This document shows positions 1 through 5,847 of a stretch of 9,581 nucleotides of DNA, piece by piece. The stretch lies in the NCBI GenBank assembly GCA_937901055.1, contig CALCGO010000402.1, positions 1-9,581 on the forward strand, given 5' to 3'. The notes under the pieces were generated by a model. That model was not told the DNA's origin. It did no database searches and worked only from the letters and a program-made list of their open reading frames with translations. A program made the translations under genes and the position numbers. This DNA is from an uncultured Rhodobacterales bacterium (lineage in GTDB: Bacteria; Pseudomonadota; Alphaproteobacteria; Rhodobacterales; Rhodobacteraceae). Every line of letters begins with the position of its first letter. Within the stretch, counting starts at the first letter, position 1.

Positions 1-442
1 CGTTGAAGGAAACTTCGCGCGCCAGCACCACAAGTTCCGCCCCTTGGGATTCCCAGAACTTCACCGACAACCAAGACGAAACATTCGCTTGGGTCGAAAT
101 ATGCAGCGGCAATTCAGGCGCGTGTTCCTTGACGAACTGGAAAATTCCCGGGTCCGCGATAATCAACCCGTCGGGGTTAACCTCGCGGATCGTATCAATG
201 TATTCTTCCAGTTTCGGTACGTCTTTGTTGTGCGAAAACAGGTTTAACGTCAGATAGGCGCGTTTCCCGTGGGCGTGGCAAAACTCGACCCCTTCGATCA
301 CGTCCTCAAGCGAGAACTGCGACTTGGTACGCAAGCTCATATCCGGTGTGCCCAGATACACAGCATCCGCACCATAAAGCACGGCCATCTTAAGTTTACG
401 CAAATTGCCCGCAGGCATCAGCAATTCGGAACGTCGTGTCAT
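1..442 (-). CDS. Peptidase U32 family protein, TrhP/YegQ-like, N-terminal part (cut by window edge)
   Basis: The first 147 codons of a gene read leftward off the window. The translation opens MTRRSELLMPAGNLRKLKMA and has the U32 N-terminal signatures ELLxPAGNLxKL (residues 6-17), YGADAVYLG (about 23-31), then a PDGLIIADPG and HISTQANVSSW pattern near residues 95-125, ending in LAREVS. This resembles the U32 branch that includes E. coli TrhP and Bacillus YrrN/YrrO, which form 5-hydroxyuridine at tRNA wobble uridine; the family also includes RlhA (23S rRNA hydroxylation) and UbiU/UbiV. The cysteines used for the Fe-S cluster lie in the missing C-terminal part, so the exact subfamily cannot be fixed. 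The start codon lies 9 nt after the stop of the AEC permease gene, and a GTAGG Shine-Dalgarno-like stretch overlaps that stop, so co-transcription and possibly translational coupling are likely. I am confident of the family and unsure of the substrate. Confidence 0.85.
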   Translation of the reverse strand, partial: MTRRSELLMPAGNLRKLKMAVLYGADAVYLGTPDMSLRTKSQFSLEDVIEGVEFCHAHGKRAYLTLNLFSHNKDVPKLEEYIDTIREVNPDGLIIADPGIFQFVKEHAPELPLHISTQANVSSWLSVKFWESQGAELVVLAREVSFN

Positions 443-451
443 GTTTGTAGC

Positions 452-1333
452 CTACATCAGAAACGCCAACAGCACCGGGATCACAATTATGGACATCACA
501 GTCGAGACCATAACAAGTCCTGCGACCTGATCCGCGTCGGCTTCGTATTTTTCAGCGAGCATATACGACGTGACCGCCACAGGAGTCGAGACCTGTATGA
601 TAAGCACCCCCAAAGCAATTGGTGGCAGGGCAAAAAACAGCCCGACTGCGACCGGTACAGCGATGCAAACCACGTACTTCACCGTCGATAGCCATATCGC
701 CCGCCCAAATGTGCCCGGTTTAAGTCGCGCTATTGCAACGCCCAGCGTTATCAACATCACCGGAATCGCGATTTGGCCGATTAGGTCCAGCGTATTCACT
801 GTCCAAGTCGGAAGCATCCAGCCGTTAATCAGGAATACGCCACCCAGAATTGTAGCCCAAACGATAGGCTCCTTGATGGCCGACACAGGCGAGCCGCCAC
901 CTGAAACGACCCACACACCGATGGTAAATGACAGCACAGCCATAATGGCGAAAATCACAACGGCGAAATCAAACCCTGTGGTTCCAAAGGCAAATAGCGC
1001 CAACGGCAGCCCCAGATTTCCCGTGTTTCCGAAGCTAAGCGGTGCAAGGAAGGTGCGTAACTCCAGCTTCAACATTTTCAACAGCACCAGCAGGAATAAC
1101 CCAACCGCGATATAGGTGATTAATGCGGCAAGGGCGGTATCGCGCAACGCTTGCGGATCAATCTCGGTTTTCATCAACGAAACGAAGATCAGGGCGGGGA
1201 CGGATAGCGTCATTGTTAGGCGGGTTACGAACTGAACGCGGTACTCCCAACCCATCTTTACCCAGAGCACCCCAATCCCCCCGAGGATAAATACAGGCGC
1301 GACGGTTTGCAGAACTTGAAGAATTAGGTCCAT
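452..1333 (-). CDS. AEC-family transporter (auxin efflux carrier / malonate permease type)
   Basis: A 293-residue, very hydrophobic inner-membrane protein with about ten predicted TM segments, starting MDLILQVLQTVAPVFILGG. Family marks are the polar break GNTGNLGLP (residues 102-110) between the two helical halves and the C-terminal QVSTPVAVTSYMLAEKY (about 247-263). The frame extends 18 codons further upstream, but the start at 1333 fits the family N-terminus and has AAAGGTAG a few bases upstream. Members of the family (Pfam Mem_trans) are secondary carriers for small organic anions or amino acids; the substrate cannot be read from the sequence and the name auxin carrier should not be taken literally. 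It is the first gene of a probable two-gene unit with the U32 gene downstream and is divergent from hspQ, sharing a 97-nt promoter region. Confidence 0.9.
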   Translation of the reverse strand: MDLILQVLQTVAPVFILGGIGVLWVKMGWEYRVQFVTRLTMTLSVPALIFVSLMKTEIDPQALRDTALAALITYIAVGLFLLVLLKMLKLELRTFLAPLSFGNTGNLGLPLALFAFGTTGFDFAVVIFAIMAVLSFTIGVWVVSGGGSPVSAIKEPIVWATILGGVFLINGWMLPTWTVNTLDLIGQIAIPVMLITLGVAIARLKPGTFGRAIWLSTVKYVVCIAVPVAVGLFFALPPIALGVLIIQVSTPVAVTSYMLAEKYEADADQVAGLVMVSTVMSIIVIPVLLAFLM

Positions 1334-1364
1334 GATACTACCTTTATTGTGTCCGAAGCATTTC

Positions 1365-1401
1365 AGGCGCTGTGGACAGAATGTCAACCTGTCTATATGA
1401 G
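1365..1401 (+). promoter_or_regulatory. Candidate heat-shock (RpoH) promoter of hspQ
   Basis: TCTATATGAG at 1392-1401 matches nine of ten positions of the alphaproteobacterial sigma-32 -10 element as I recall it (CYTATNTNNG). About 18 nt upstream lies CTGTGGACA (1370-1378), only a weak match to the CTTGAA -35 element. The element lies about 30 nt before the hspQ start, a plausible distance, and hspQ is a heat-shock gene in enterobacteria. Ordinary sigma-70 recognition (TGGACA, 15 nt spacer, TATATG) is an alternative. Confidence 0.35.
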
Positions 1402-1430
1402 GGCGACTCGGTATCTAAAGGTTCAAAGTT

Positions 1431-1757
1431 ATGTTGAAAAAGTCTGCAAAATTTTCGCTCGGTCAGGTGGTAAAACACCGCGTCCACCCGTTTCGCGGTG
1501 TGGTATTCGATATAGATGCGACTTTTGACAATACGGACGAGTGGTGGGAATCCATTCCCGAAGATATCCGTCCGGTGAAAGATCAGCCATTTTACCACCT
1601 GCTGGCCGAAAACGACATGTCATATTACGTTGCGTATGTTTCGGAGCAGAACCTGCTGCAAGACGACAGTGGCGAACCAGTCGAACACCCTGAGGTGGCC
1701 GAGATGTTCGGCCCGTTGGCTGACGGCCGCTACGATGTCGGCGGACAGATGCACTAG
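1431..1757 (+). CDS. hspQ: Heat shock protein HspQ (YccV family)
   Basis: A 108-residue soluble protein spanning one YccV-like domain (PF08755). It opens MLKKSAKFSLGQVVKHRVHPF and contains RGVVFDIDATF (about 22-32), a WYHLL-equivalent PFYHLLAEND (about 53-62), and YVAYVSEQNL (about 66-75), all typical of HspQ. Length matches the family (about 105 residues). In enterobacteria HspQ is heat-induced, favours degradation of a mutant DnaA, and acts as a specificity-enhancing factor and substrate of Lon; an older name reflects reported binding to hemimethylated DNA. The start has AAAGG about nine bases upstream. The gene ends 23 nt before the converging ggt-like gene, and no clear terminator separates them. 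Family assignment is firm; the role in this organism is inferred. Confidence 0.92.
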   Translation: MLKKSAKFSLGQVVKHRVHPFRGVVFDIDATFDNTDEWWESIPEDIRPVKDQPFYHLLAENDMSYYVAYVSEQNLLQDDSGEPVEHPEVAEMFGPLADGRYDVGGQMH

Positions 1758-1780
1758 GGCATACACCCGCTCGCGTCACC

Positions 1781-3361
1781 TTAATATCCGATTGCACACC
1801 CGTCTTTACGTGGATCAGATGCGCCGTGCAAAACGTCGTTTTCTTCGTCGATCCAAATCGCCTGCGCGCCGCCCAACGGCTTGTCGAGCACTTTCACGTT
1901 ATGGCCAAGCGCTGCCAAATCAGCGCGAACTTGTTCTGAATATCCGTCTTCCAGTCGCAATTCGCCGGCCTCGGCAAAACTGCGTGGGGTATCCATCGAT
2001 TCTTGTGGGGTCATCCCGTAATCGACGATGTTGGAGACCATGCGCATGTGCCCCGTTGACTGGTATTGCCCGCCCATCACGCCGAACGGCATGATAACCT
2101 TTCCGTCATTCTTCAACATCGCGGGGATGATGGTGTGCATTGGACGTTTGGATCCGGCGGCTTCGTTCGGGTGACCTTCTTCAAGCGTGAAACCTGCGCC
2201 ACGGTTTTGGAACAACAGGCCGAATTTATCAGACGCCATGCCGGAACCGAAGCTATGGAAAATCGAATAGATCAAAGATACGGCCATGCGGTCGCGATCC
2301 ACGACCGTCAGGTAAACGGTTTCTTTGTGCACGGATTCGGATCGCACGGCAGGCGCTTCCATCGCTTTTTCCATGTCGACCATCGCTGCAAGTTGCCTGG
2401 CGGTTTCTGGTGACAACATATGCGCAAGGCGAACGTCTTGATCGTCAGGGTCGGCGATAAAACGGTTGCGGGCATCGTAGGCGAGCTTAGTTGCTTCAGC
2501 CTCGATATGCACACGCTGCGCGCTTTGTGGGTCAAGTGCGGACAGATCGAACTGCTCCAAAATGTTCCCCAGCAGGATAGCCGTAGCGCCTTGACCGTTT
2601 GGGGGTAGTTCGACCAGCTCCGTTCCACGATAAGTGCCCGTGATCGGCTCGACATAATCGCAAGCCGTCTTGGCGAAATCTTCCATCGTGTGACTTCCAC
2701 CGAGCGCGTTTAGCGAGGAGACCATATCTTCCGCCACTTCGCCTTCATAAAACCCTCCGCGGCCTTCCATGGCGATACGGCGCAGGACCTCGGCTTGTTG
2801 GGGGGCGCGGAAGACCTGACCTTCAGTCGGAATCTTGCCGTTAAGAAGATAATAATCTTTGGCGACACCTTGCAGGAAAGCAGCACCGCTTGACCAATCG
2901 AATGCTGTTCGTGCCCCCACAGGGATGCCTTGTTGCGCGTAATGTATGGCAGGGGCGAGGATGGTTTTCAGCCCTAGTTTCCCCCAGTCCTTCGACAAAG
3001 TCACCATCGCATCAACCGCGCCGGGAACGGTAACCGCTTCGACTCCATGCACCGGCATGATCGAATGTCGCGCGCGAATACTATCGCTGCTCAATGCCGC
3101 AGGGGAGCGCCCGGACCCGTTAAGTCCAATGATTTCTTCGACACCAGCGGGCTTAACCAGCACGAAACAATCGCCGCCAAGGCCGGTCATCTGCGGTTCT
3201 GCAATGTTAAGGATCATGGCGGCAGCGATAGCTGCGTCAACGGCGTTACCGCCTTGTTCCAGCATCTGAATTGCGATCTTGGCTGCCAACGGATGTGATG
3301 TCGCACACATACCGTTGCTGGCAATAACTGTTGATCTACCGGGGGAGCTGAAGTTTCGCAT
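1781..3361 (-). CDS. ggt: Gamma-glutamyltransferase family protein (YwrD-like Ntn hydrolase)
   Basis: A 526-residue Ntn-hydrolase proenzyme. Features in order: GMCATSHPLA (18-27), GGNAVDAAIAAA (37-48), MTGLGGDCF (58-66), NGSGRSP (81-87; R85 likely corresponds to the Arg that binds the glutamate carboxylate), LPPNGQG (252-258), KETVYLTVVDRD (346-357), FGSG (371-374), GSKRPMHTIIP (403-413), VMGGQYQSTGH (428-438) and the C-terminal DPRKDG. Thr348 aligns with the autoprocessing nucleophile of E. coli Ggt (Thr391), splitting the chain into about 347 and 179 residues. The next residues are Val-Tyr rather than the classical Thr-His, as in YwrD-like members that act as hydrolases or have unknown acceptors. 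No export signal is visible, so a cytoplasmic location is likely. The start fits the family N-terminus MR(D/N)F..PGRS; the ribosome-binding site is weak (CAGG). It converges with hspQ. Confidence 0.92.
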   Translation of the reverse strand: MRNFSSPGRSTVIASNGMCATSHPLAAKIAIQMLEQGGNAVDAAIAAAMILNIAEPQMTGLGGDCFVLVKPAGVEEIIGLNGSGRSPAALSSDSIRARHSIMPVHGVEAVTVPGAVDAMVTLSKDWGKLGLKTILAPAIHYAQQGIPVGARTAFDWSSGAAFLQGVAKDYYLLNGKIPTEGQVFRAPQQAEVLRRIAMEGRGGFYEGEVAEDMVSSLNALGGSHTMEDFAKTACDYVEPITGTYRGTELVELPPNGQGATAILLGNILEQFDLSALDPQSAQRVHIEAEATKLAYDARNRFIADPDDQDVRLAHMLSPETARQLAAMVDMEKAMEAPAVRSESVHKETVYLTVVDRDRMAVSLIYSIFHSFGSGMASDKFGLLFQNRGAGFTLEEGHPNEAAGSKRPMHTIIPAMLKNDGKVIMPFGVMGGQYQSTGHMRMVSNIVDYGMTPQESMDTPRSFAEAGELRLEDGYSEQVRADLAALGHNVKVLDKPLGGAQAIWIDEENDVLHGASDPRKDGCAIGY

Positions 3362-3379
3362 GGTGGGGGCCTGACTGTT

Positions 3380-3400
3380 GTTTACGCCCTACACGTAAAC
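3380..3400. promoter_or_regulatory. Dyad GTTTACG-N7-CGTAAAC upstream of the ggt-like gene
   Basis: A perfect 7-bp inverted repeat with a 7-nt spacer, 18 nt upstream of the ggt-like start codon. As DNA it looks like a dimeric repressor operator. As RNA in the minus-strand leader it would form a 7-bp hairpin with TGTAGGG in the loop, just before the weak ribosome-binding site. A TATAAC sequence on the minus strand at 3433-3428 could be the -10 element, which would place the dyad inside the 5' leader. The cognate regulator is not in the window. Confidence 0.4.
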
Positions 3401-3450
3401 TAAAAATCGAGGCCCCGCCATACAGCGGTTATAGGCAATTTCTAAATGTA

Positions 3451-3495
3451 ACCGGCATCGCGTATCGGGGTGGGGCTGATAAGCGCGATGCCGGT
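3451..3495. repeat. Long stem-loop: 12-bp perfect inverted repeat ACCGGCATCGCG/CGCGATGCCGGT
   Basis: Arms at 3451-3462 and 3484-3495 are perfectly complementary. An inner TATC/GATA pair (3463-3466, 3478-3481) extends the stem by 4 bp across a 2-nt bulge, leaving an 11-nt loop with GGGGTGGGG on the plus strand. It lies midway between the divergent ggt-like and DUF2794 genes and has no U-run on either strand, so it is not a standard terminator. It could be a dispersed palindromic repeat unit, a leader structure or a small RNA element. Confidence 0.7.
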
Positions 3496-3501
3496 GAAGC
3501 T

Positions 3502-3519
3502 TTGTAGCTACAAGATAAT
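3502..3519 (+). promoter_or_regulatory. 12-bp palindrome TTGTAGCTACAA abutting a GATAAT -10 candidate
   Basis: TTGTAGCTACAA (3502-3513) is a perfect palindrome with TTG...CAA ends of the MarR-operator type. It is directly followed by GATAAT (3514-3519), a 5/6 match to a sigma-70 -10 element reading toward the DUF2794 gene. No convincing -35 hexamer lies at the right distance. A repressor bound here would cover the promoter spacer; this is inference from position. Confidence 0.35.
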
Positions 3520-3656
3520 GTTTAGATTCGGAAAAAGGCGCGGTTTGGACTGAACTGTGACGAAAAAGCGATGAAATGAGGCGAAATTGTGAATCATTTG
3601 AAGGGATTGGCGCGAAATGCTTGCCAAACGGCTGAAATTGGGGGCAGAATTGGCAC

Positions 3657-4007
3657 ATGGCAATAACACTGATATCGACATCCAAAGCGAAGAAGATAGC
3701 GCCCGAAATGGTCAGTTATCACCGAACAGAACTGGCTGTAATCCTTTCTTTATATGGGCGAATGGTCGCAGTAGGAGAGTGGCGGGATTATGGCATTTCA
3801 AGCCAGCAGCAGGTCGCGATTTTCTCAATTTTCCGGCACACATCCGAAAATCCGGTGTACCGCATTGAAAAGCGCCCCAAACTTGCGAACAAACAAGGCA
3901 TTTATTGCGTAATTGGCATGAACGGGCAGGTTTTGAAGCGGGGCCGAGACCTGAAAACCGTATTATCGGTGCTGGAGCGCAAGATGATTCGGGCCGTTTC
4001 GAGCTAA
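3657..4007 (+). CDS. DUF2794 domain-containing protein
   Basis: A 116-residue protein of the alphaproteobacterial DUF2794 family, whose function is unknown. I recognise it from VSYHRTELAVILSLYGRMVA (about 19-38), GEWRDYGIS (about 40-48), AIFSIFRHTSENPVYRIEKRPKL (about 54-76) and the C-terminal pattern VLKRGRDLKTVLSVLERK. No signal peptide or membrane segment is visible; the protein is basic and probably cytosolic. Full family length is present from the ATG at 3657, although its ribosome-binding site is poor (a G-run about 12 nt upstream), and the leader is nearly 300 nt long if transcription starts near the palindrome at 3502. Its TAA overlaps the stop codon of the converging asparaginase gene by 4 nt. 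Family assignment is confident; no function is proposed. Confidence 0.88.
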   Translation: MAITLISTSKAKKIAPEMVSYHRTELAVILSLYGRMVAVGEWRDYGISSQQQVAIFSIFRHTSENPVYRIEKRPKLANKQGIYCVIGMNGQVLKRGRDLKTVLSVLERKMIRAVSS

Positions 4008-5020
4008 ATAAGCGCGGCACCACCCTTATAGAAAGAATCGCTTGGCTGGATGAAACCGGTGTTTACCTCGCGGCAATTTAATATCGGTGGGTTCAGACGC
4101 TTCTGCGCCATGGGGTGATTTGGCGAAAGCACCCCCAACCGAACCAGAATGGCGGCCATTGCAGCTTCAGACCCGCGTGTTGCGCCATCTTCGATTTTTA
4201 AAGCGACGCCAAGGCCCTTTTCGGGGAGGATGGCTATGTACACACCCTCAGCCCCGGTCTTGACCGCGACTTTGGCGTCCATTGCTGCCATTAGCTCGGA
4301 ACAGGCGCGGCCTTCGCCCGCTACCAGCAGCGGGTGTTCACGCATAGCGGACACCAACGCACGAGCCGCTGTCTCACGCGCCGATCCAAGGCCGGAGGGG
4401 TCAGCCATACGCGCCATCGCGTGGGCCAGTGCTTTGACCGTAGTTGCGAAATTCGGAGCATTACAGCCATCAACGCCATAACCGGGTGTGTCCACCCCTG
4501 TCATTTCCTCAAATGCGTCTTTCACGGCTTTTTGCAGTGGGTGGTCGATTTCGACGTAATCTGCATGCCCTCCAAGATGTTTGTTAACAGTTAAAAACCC
4601 CGAATGCTTACCGGAACAGTTGTTGTGCATCTGGCAAGGTTTCTGACCGTTATCGCGAAGCGCGTGCCGCGCAGCTTCGTCCTTGGGTTGGTGCGAGCCA
4701 CAGCGGAAATCGTCGTCGTTCAAGCCCAAATTATTTAACCAAACCTCGACGCGGTCAGTGTGGATTGCCGCACTGCTGTGGGAGGCACACGAAAGTGCCA
4801 ACTGTTCCGTGCCAAGACCGAATGCGGCCGCGGCGCCTGTTTCAATCAACGGCAACGCTTGCAGCATCTTGGAGGAGGATCGCGGCAGGATTACCTGATC
4901 TGGATCACCCCAACTGGCGATGATATTTCCGGTTGCATCACTGATTACTGCGTGGCCGCGGTGCTGACATTCCAGAAAATCGGCACGCCAGATTTCGACT
5001 AGTGTTTCGGCTGATGACAT
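4004..5020 (-). CDS. L-asparaginase, Rhizobium etli-type (Asparaginase_II, PF06089)
   Basis: A 338-residue cytosolic enzyme expected to hydrolyse L-asparagine to aspartate and ammonia. It belongs to the family of the R. etli enzymes ReAIV/ReAV, which is unrelated to E. coli AnsA/AnsB. Catalytic positions known from ReAV are present, most at identical numbers: Arg47-Ser48 and Lys51 in LPRSSSKMLQ, Ser80 in SCASHS, and the metal ligands Cys135 and Lys138 in NNCSGKHSGF. The third ligand, Cys189 in ReAV, corresponds to Cys186 in YGVDGCNAPN. Length matches the family. The start at 5020 has AAAGAGG nine bases upstream. It converges with the DUF2794 gene (4-nt overlap of stop codons) and diverges from the secreted-protein gene at 5228. 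In R. etli, related enzymes allow asparagine to serve as carbon and nitrogen source; a similar role here is inference. Confidence 0.93.
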   Translation of the reverse strand: MSSAETLVEIWRADFLECQHRGHAVISDATGNIIASWGDPDQVILPRSSSKMLQALPLIETGAAAAFGLGTEQLALSCASHSSAAIHTDRVEVWLNNLGLNDDDFRCGSHQPKDEAARHALRDNGQKPCQMHNNCSGKHSGFLTVNKHLGGHADYVEIDHPLQKAVKDAFEEMTGVDTPGYGVDGCNAPNFATTVKALAHAMARMADPSGLGSARETAARALVSAMREHPLLVAGEGRACSELMAAMDAKVAVKTGAEGVYIAILPEKGLGVALKIEDGATRGSEAAMAAILVRLGVLSPNHPMAQKRLNPPILNCREVNTGFIQPSDSFYKGGAALI

Positions 5021-5065
5021 GGGATTGGGCCTCTTTACCTGTAAATGTTGCGAAAAGATCGGCGT

Positions 5066-5082
5066 ATCCCTGCCAATCCCTG
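5066..5082. repeat. Direct repeat ATCCCTG x2, 10-bp period, in the asparaginase leader
   Basis: ATCCCTG occurs at 5066-5072 and 5076-5082, exactly one helical turn apart, about 45-60 nt upstream of the asparaginase start. Tandem half-sites at 10-11 bp are typical of some activators, but two 7-mers are weak evidence and chance is possible. Confidence 0.25.
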
Positions 5083-5120
5083 AATTTAGCAGCTTTTTGG
5101 GGCTAGCAAAACGCCTAGTG

Positions 5121-5143
5121 CTGCGGCTAGATTAGGGCCGCAG
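5121..5143. repeat. Inverted repeat CTGCGGC-N9-GCCGCAG
   Basis: A perfect 7-bp GC-rich inverted repeat with a 9-nt spacer in the divergent region between the asparaginase and the secreted-protein gene. There is no U-run, so it is not a classical terminator. It may be an operator or part of the 5' leader of the gene at 5228. Confidence 0.4.
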
Positions 5144-5227
5144 GTGATTGAAATACAAGCCGTCTGAAGAAATTCGCAGCGAAATGCGCACCGGATGGCA
5201 ATTATATTTGAGCGGAGGCTAAAAATT

Positions 5228-5767
5228 ATGAGCTGGAAATTTTCACGAGGTGTTGCAGTTGCTGCGATGTTGGTCGGGCTAACCTTTGGCACAGGCGCAC
5301 AAGCGCAAGAGTTGGAGATGGTAGAAGCGATCACCGATTGGAGCGTTTATGTCGATCAGGATCCAAAAGTTTGTTTTATCGTATCGCAGCCCACCAAAAG
5401 CGTAGCGCGTCGCGGCGGTCAGGAAGTAACGGTTAGCCGTAGTGAAATCCGTTTCCATATTTCTGTGATCCCCGGACAAGGCGTTGCAGGCGAGCCGAGC
5501 TTTCTGGCAGGTTATCCGCTGAAGCCCGAAGCAGCCGTGAAAATGGAAATCGGCAGCGCGAAATTCGAAATGTACCCTGATGCGGCGGTTCACAAAGAAT
5601 ACGCTTGGACAGCGCCGGCGGAAGATGCAGCACTGATCGCGGCGATGCGTAAAGGATCCGATGCTGTGGTGACGGGTGTTTCGGCACGCGGAACTACGAC
5701 AATCGACACGTTCTCGTTGCGCGGCTTTACGGCCGCCGTCGAAAAAGCTATGGAGCTGTGCAAGTAA
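5228..5767 (+). CDS. Secreted invasion-associated-locus-B (IalB)-like protein
   Basis: A 179-residue protein with a Sec signal peptide: basic Lys4 and Arg7, a hydrophobic core (9-21) and a probable AQA|QE cleavage after residue 26. The mature part opens with ITDWSVYVDQDPKVCFI (about 35-50), then RRGGQEVTVSR, a GYPL motif, KGSDAVVTGVSARGTTTIDTFSL and GFTAAVEKAMELC, the pattern of IalB-family proteins in Rhodobacteraceae. Only two cysteines remain after cleavage (Cys49, Cys178); a disulfide in the periplasm is likely. IalB was named in Bartonella for a role in erythrocyte invasion, but these free-living homologues have no established function. I chose the start at 5228 over an in-frame one 11 codons upstream because GGAGG (5214-5218) precedes it and the signal peptide then begins normally. 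It is followed by rlmN, with a candidate promoter and hairpin between them. Confidence 0.8.
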   Translation: MSWKFSRGVAVAAMLVGLTFGTGAQAQELEMVEAITDWSVYVDQDPKVCFIVSQPTKSVARRGGQEVTVSRSEIRFHISVIPGQGVAGEPSFLAGYPLKPEAAVKMEIGSAKFEMYPDAAVHKEYAWTAPAEDAALIAAMRKGSDAVVTGVSARGTTTIDTFSLRGFTAAVEKAMELCK

Positions 5768-5785
5768 GACCAATCGGTCTATACT
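5757..5785 (+). promoter_or_regulatory. Candidate rlmN promoter with TetR-operator-like dyad AGACC-N4-GGTCT
   Basis: TGTGCA (5757-5762, weak -35), a 17-nt spacer and TATACT (5780-5785, good -10) form a plausible sigma-70 promoter for rlmN. The spacer is almost filled by the dyad GACC-AATC-GGTC (5768-5779), which extends to AGACC/GGTCT at 5767-5780. This resembles operators of TetR-family repressors such as NemR, as I recall them, and lies in the classic repression position. No TetR gene is in the window. The dyad begins immediately after the upstream stop codon. Confidence 0.4.
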
Positions 5786-5806
5786 GCTAAGAAAATCTAC
5801 GCCTCT

Positions 5807-5835
5807 CGCATACCGCGGGGGGCGTGATGCGTTTT
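5807..5835 (+). terminator. Weak hairpin plus TTTT in the rlmN leader
   Basis: CGCAT (5807-5811) pairs with ATGCG (5827-5831), with two or three further pairs possible across single-base bulges, and TTTT follows at 5832-5835. The loop is G-rich. It could be a weak terminator for the upstream gene or an attenuator: the rlmN ribosome-binding site AAGGA begins right after the T-run. The stem is short, so confidence is low. Confidence 0.3.
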
Positions 5836-5847
5836 AAGGAAGTTGCA

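Noticed and set aside
570..1115. A 181-codon plus-strand open frame opposite the AEC permease
   Set aside because: The Thr/Pro/Ser/Ile-rich composition is the antisense reading of hydrophobic membrane codons, with no ribosome-binding site.
1758..1780. A bidirectional terminator between hspQ and the ggt-like gene
   Set aside because: The 23-nt gap has no stem of useful length and no T-run.
1429..1797. A 122-codon minus-strand frame opposite hspQ
   Set aside because: hspQ on the other strand has clear domain motifs; this frame is Arg/Pro-rich with no recognisable domain.
3607..3661. Several TTGGC/GCCAA half-sites before the DUF2794 start
   Set aside because: Spacing is irregular and the pentamer is short; chance is sufficient.
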